Source of the DNA: JBPOJN01 sp052033505
GTDB taxonomy: Bacteria; UBA10199; JACPAL01; GCA-016699445
Length of the DNA: 64,000 nucleotides
Reading direction: 5' to 3'
Assembly (NCBI GenBank): GCA_052033505.1
Contig: JBPOJN010000022.1
Location: 8,962-72,961, forward strand
Below, piece by piece: positions 61,733-64,000 of this stretch. The position numbers and the translations under genes were made by a program. The stretch's first letter is position 1. Each line of letters begins with the position of its first letter. The notes below the pieces were generated by a model. That model was given only the letters and a program-made list of their open reading frames with translations, was not told the DNA's origin and ran no database searches.

Positions 61733-62447
61733 GCGAAGTTTCGTGCAAAACGACCGCGACGGCCGCCAGGGCCGCGGTATCGGCTTTCAAGACATGCGTC
61801 CCAAGAGAGAGGGCGGCGTATCCCGCGTGTACGGCGGCTTGAGCCTCTTCCTCGGTGAAACCTCCTTCGGGTCCGATGACGACGATGACGGTACGGAGTT
61901 CTTTGGTATTTTTTTTGAAAAAGACCTTCGCCGGCTCTTTTGAGTTCTCCCAAAAGAAAATTTTCAAATCGGCTTCTTGAGATAGGAAATCACGGAAAGC
62001 GACGGGGCTTTGGACCGTCATTTCATGGGCGCGCTCGCATTGCTTCAAGGCTTCGCGGGAGATTTTTTGCCAGCGGTCTTTCTTGGCTTCTGCGACTTCT
62101 TTTTTAACCAACGTATGTTGCGTCAATAAAGGTTGGAAGCGGCAGACGCCCAATTCCGTGGCCTTTTGGACGACGAAGTCGGTCTTGTCGCCTTTCAGAA
62201 GGGCCGCGGCCAACGTCAGCTCCGGGACGGAGGCCGGGGAGACGCGCTTGTCTTCGAGATAAACTTCGACCGACTTCCGCGTGATCGCCTGAATTTTTCC
62301 GTCATAAAAAGCCCCGCGTCCGTCGGTGAGTGTCAGCGCATTGCCGCGTTGATGGCGCAGCACGTTTAAGACGTGGTGGGCTTCTTCGGGATCGAGGAGC
62401 ACGGTATCGCCGGCGTTCGCGGGTTGAGACAACCAAGAGAGGGGCAT
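61722..62447 (-). CDS. rsmE: 16S rRNA m3U1498 methyltransferase
   Basis: The 241-residue SPOUT methyltransferase has an N-terminal PUA-like domain and C-terminal knot with GPEGGFTEEEAQAA and SLGTHVLKADTAALAA. It modifies U1498 in 16S rRNA. Normal length (about 240). ATG with no strong ribosome binding site. Confidence 0.93.
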   Translation of the reverse strand: MPLSWLSQPANAGDTVLLDPEEAHHVLNVLRHQRGNALTLTDGRGAFYDGKIQAITRKSVEVYLEDKRVSPASVPELTLAAALLKGDKTDFVVQKATELGVCRFQPLLTQHTLVKKEVAEAKKDRWQKISREALKQCERAHEMTVQSPVAFRDFLSQEADLKIFFWENSKEPAKVFFKKNTKELRTVIVVIGPEGGFTEEEAQAAVHAGYAALSLGTHVLKADTAALAAVAVVLHETSHEP

Positions 62448-62510
62448 AAAAGGCGTTGTAGCGCAGAAAAATACTTAGGCAAATCTGTTTTCCTCGAGTA
62501 ATCGCGACGC

Positions 62511-63482
62511 ATGGCTTCGTCCTATGTATTGGCGGTCGATCTGGGAGGCACGAACCTCCGCGTCGCGGCGGTTCTCGAGGACGGGACGATAGCGTTCCGC
62601 GAGAAAAAAGACGCGGAAGCGTCTTCGAAAAGCCTCAAGGTCCTTTCCAACGTCCTAGAAACCCTCCATTCCGTCGCCGCACGGGTCGAGGCCGGCGGCG
62701 GGAAAATTTCCGGTGTGGCCTTAGGGTTTCCGGGCATCGTCGATCCGGTCAAAGGCATCGTTTACCGCTCCCCGCATTTTCCGGATTGGAAAGACCTGTC
62801 CATCCTGTCTTTTTTCGCCGAAAAACTTCCCTGGCCCGTGATTGCGAACAACGACGCGAATTTCGCGGCCCTAGGCGAAGCGAGGAGAGGCGCGGGGAAG
62901 GGCGTTAAAAACTTCAGCATGCTCACGCTCGGTACCGGCGTGGGCGGCGGCATCATCATCGACGGAAAAATTTTCGCTGGCGATCGTGGGTTTGCCGGAG
63001 AGTTCGGTCACATCGTCATCGAATCGGAAGGCCCCCTCTGTGCTTGCGGCAGCCGCGGCTGTTTGGAAGTGTTCGTATCGGCGAAGGGGATTTTGACAAC
63101 GGTCGAGACGGTCGTTTCTCCCGAAGATCTGCACGGCCGCGAAAAGCTCATGGAAAAATTCGGCAAGCCCTTGGGTCGCTTGACCGTCAAGGACTTGCAC
63201 GAAGCTGCACTGGACGGGGATATCTTCGCGAATTCGGTTTTCAAGAAAATGGGATTTTACTTAGGGATCGGACTCGCGTCGCTCGTCAACACGCTGGGCA
63301 TCGAACGCTTCGTGATCGGCGGCGGCATTTCCGGAGCCTGGGATTTTTTTATCGAATCCACGCGGAAGGAATTGGCCCAGAGGACTTACGAAGAAACGGC
63401 GAAGGCAGTCGTGATTTCGCGGGCTTTATTGGGAGATGATGCGGCGCTCGTGGGAGGGATGGAAGCTGTCATGAAGAGGTAG
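62511..63482 (+). CDS. ROK-family sugar kinase
   Basis: The 323-residue kinase has LAVDLGGTNLRVAAV (phosphate loop), NDANFAALGE, TLGTGVGGGIIIDGK and the zinc site GHIVIESEGPLCACGSRGC. ROK kinases phosphorylate glucose, GlcNAc, ManNAc or similar sugars; the amino acids do not settle which one. It ends in TAG. It is convergent with the unknown gene at the window end. Confidence 0.9.
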   Translation: MASSYVLAVDLGGTNLRVAAVLEDGTIAFREKKDAEASSKSLKVLSNVLETLHSVAARVEAGGGKISGVALGFPGIVDPVKGIVYRSPHFPDWKDLSILSFFAEKLPWPVIANNDANFAALGEARRGAGKGVKNFSMLTLGTGVGGGIIIDGKIFAGDRGFAGEFGHIVIESEGPLCACGSRGCLEVFVSAKGILTTVETVVSPEDLHGREKLMEKFGKPLGRLTVKDLHEAALDGDIFANSVFKKMGFYLGIGLASLVNTLGIERFVIGGGISGAWDFFIESTRKELAQRTYEETAKAVVISRALLGDDAALVGGMEAVMKR

Positions 63483-63495
63483 CTTCCTCGCTCAT

Positions 63496-64000
63496 TCACA
63501 ATAGAAAGCGGGTTTGATTCCCGGTAGTAGGGGGAGGGCGACGGCGACGACTTGGTTGTGTAATAGCTGTAGTTGTTAAGTCGATCTTGGGAAGCTGGCT
63601 TTCTGCTTGGACACAAGTTTCGAGCGAGCTGACGGGAATATGGATAGCCTTGGAGGGTGTAGGGCGAGTAGAAGCTATCTTGGCTCTAACCCAGACGGCT
63701 CCTGCTTTGAAAGCTTCGGCAACGAGACGAAGGTTACCCTCTAGTATAAGCCTCGCCGGTTTTCCTTCGTCCGTGTAGGCAATACTGCCTGAAGTGGTAA
63801 CCCCACCCCACATGAAGAGGGCTCCGGCGCTGCTGCGATCTAAGGAGTCGGGATGACACCAGAGATCCGTAATACGAAGAAACGTCTCCCATATAATCTT
63901 TTCGGAGTTTCGTGAATACTTGCCAACCGAGAGAGTCGAGACGTCATCGGGAATAGGTTTAAGGAATTTTAAAGGATCGAATCGAAAAGCAGTCGGTGAG
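63496..64000 (-). CDS. Unknown protein, C-terminal part (gene continues past the window)
   Basis: The minus-strand frame is open from the right edge to the stop at 63496, so 168 codons are visible and the start lies beyond the window. A compact segment (LFMWGGVTTSGSIAYTDEG, LILEGNLRLVAEAFKAGAVW) is followed by a Thr/Pro/Arg-rich tail that is probably disordered. I recognise no family. Confidence 0.45.
   Translation of the reverse strand, partial: SPTAFRFDPLKFLKPIPDDVSTLSVGKYSRNSEKIIWETFLRITDLWCHPDSLDRSSAGALFMWGGVTTSGSIAYTDEGKPARLILEGNLRLVAEAFKAGAVWVRAKIASTRPTPSKAIHIPVSSLETCVQAESQLPKIDLTTTAITQPSRRRRPPPTTGNQTRFLL

Noticed and set aside
1..64000. CRISPR arrays, rRNA operons, prophage or transposase genes
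   Set aside because: No regularly spaced repeats, rRNA sequence or recombinase/transposase motifs were found.

Overview
The window looks like a stretch of chromosome from an aerobic Gram-negative bacterium of moderately high GC content. Evidence for an outer membrane includes a complete type II secretion (T2SS) operon with gspN, several beta-barrel-like proteins, YceI, and a LolD-like transporter. A haem-copper oxidase operon argues for aerobic respiration. The gene content would fit a deltaproteobacterium-like lineage (for example Bdellovibrionota, Myxococcota or related candidate phyla). That placement is inference from gene content and was not checked phylogenetically. No IS element, prophage, CRISPR array or rRNA operon is visible. 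Genes are densely packed, often with 4-nt ATGA overlaps.

Layout. 1-5.7 kb: end of an outer-membrane protein gene, truA, a TPM-domain protein, a large RTX/calcium-repeat protein (minus strand) behind a near-perfect sigma-54 promoter, a TPR protein and a cupredoxin. 5.8-9.8 kb (minus): a cytochrome c oxidase operon, ctaC-ctaD-ctaE-ctaF plus a small membrane protein. 9.9-11.8 kb: two Dpp/Opp-type permeases without their ATPases. 11.7-16.8 kb: two TerC-family proteins, a patatin phospholipase, YceI, HtpX and a deleted lemA. 16.8-21.2 kb (minus): an ABC ATPase, an FtsX-type permease and a CrtC/AttH-type lipocalin. 21.2-24.4 kb: an AT-rich regulatory gap, then an unusual phosphoesterase with a beta-rich C-terminus. 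24.4-31.3 kb: an M48 lipoprotein, a phosphopantetheinyl transferase, the cell-wall recycling genes anmK, murU and amgK, a LOG protein and a putative glycoside hydrolase. 31.3-37.4 kb (minus): rlmE, an exonuclease, a flavoprotein-like gene, a UPF0173 hydrolase, a barrel protein, purN, purM (broken by one in-frame TAG), tRNA-Thr and rpoZ.

37.5-53.0 kb: one long plus-strand operon. It starts with a membrane histidine kinase overlapping gspC and runs through gspC-D-E-F-G-H-I-J-K-L-M-N in canonical order. It encodes the whole T2SS except the prepilin peptidase. 53.0-56.3 kb: an unrecognised 632-residue helical protein, divergent from an FHA-AAA+-Fis sigma-54 activator that itself sits directly behind a sigma-54-like promoter. 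56.3-64 kb: ftsB-like, ruvB, ruvA, ruvC and yebC, then a double-RDD protein, a glycerophosphodiesterase, rsmE, a ROK sugar kinase and the end of an unknown gene.

Most worth following up: the two sigma-54-type promoters together with the FHA-type activator, the RTX protein and the orphan 632-residue protein; the amber-interrupted purM; the internally deleted lemA; the interleaved inverted repeats with a terminator near 31.3 kb; and the phosphoesterase with a barrel-like tail.
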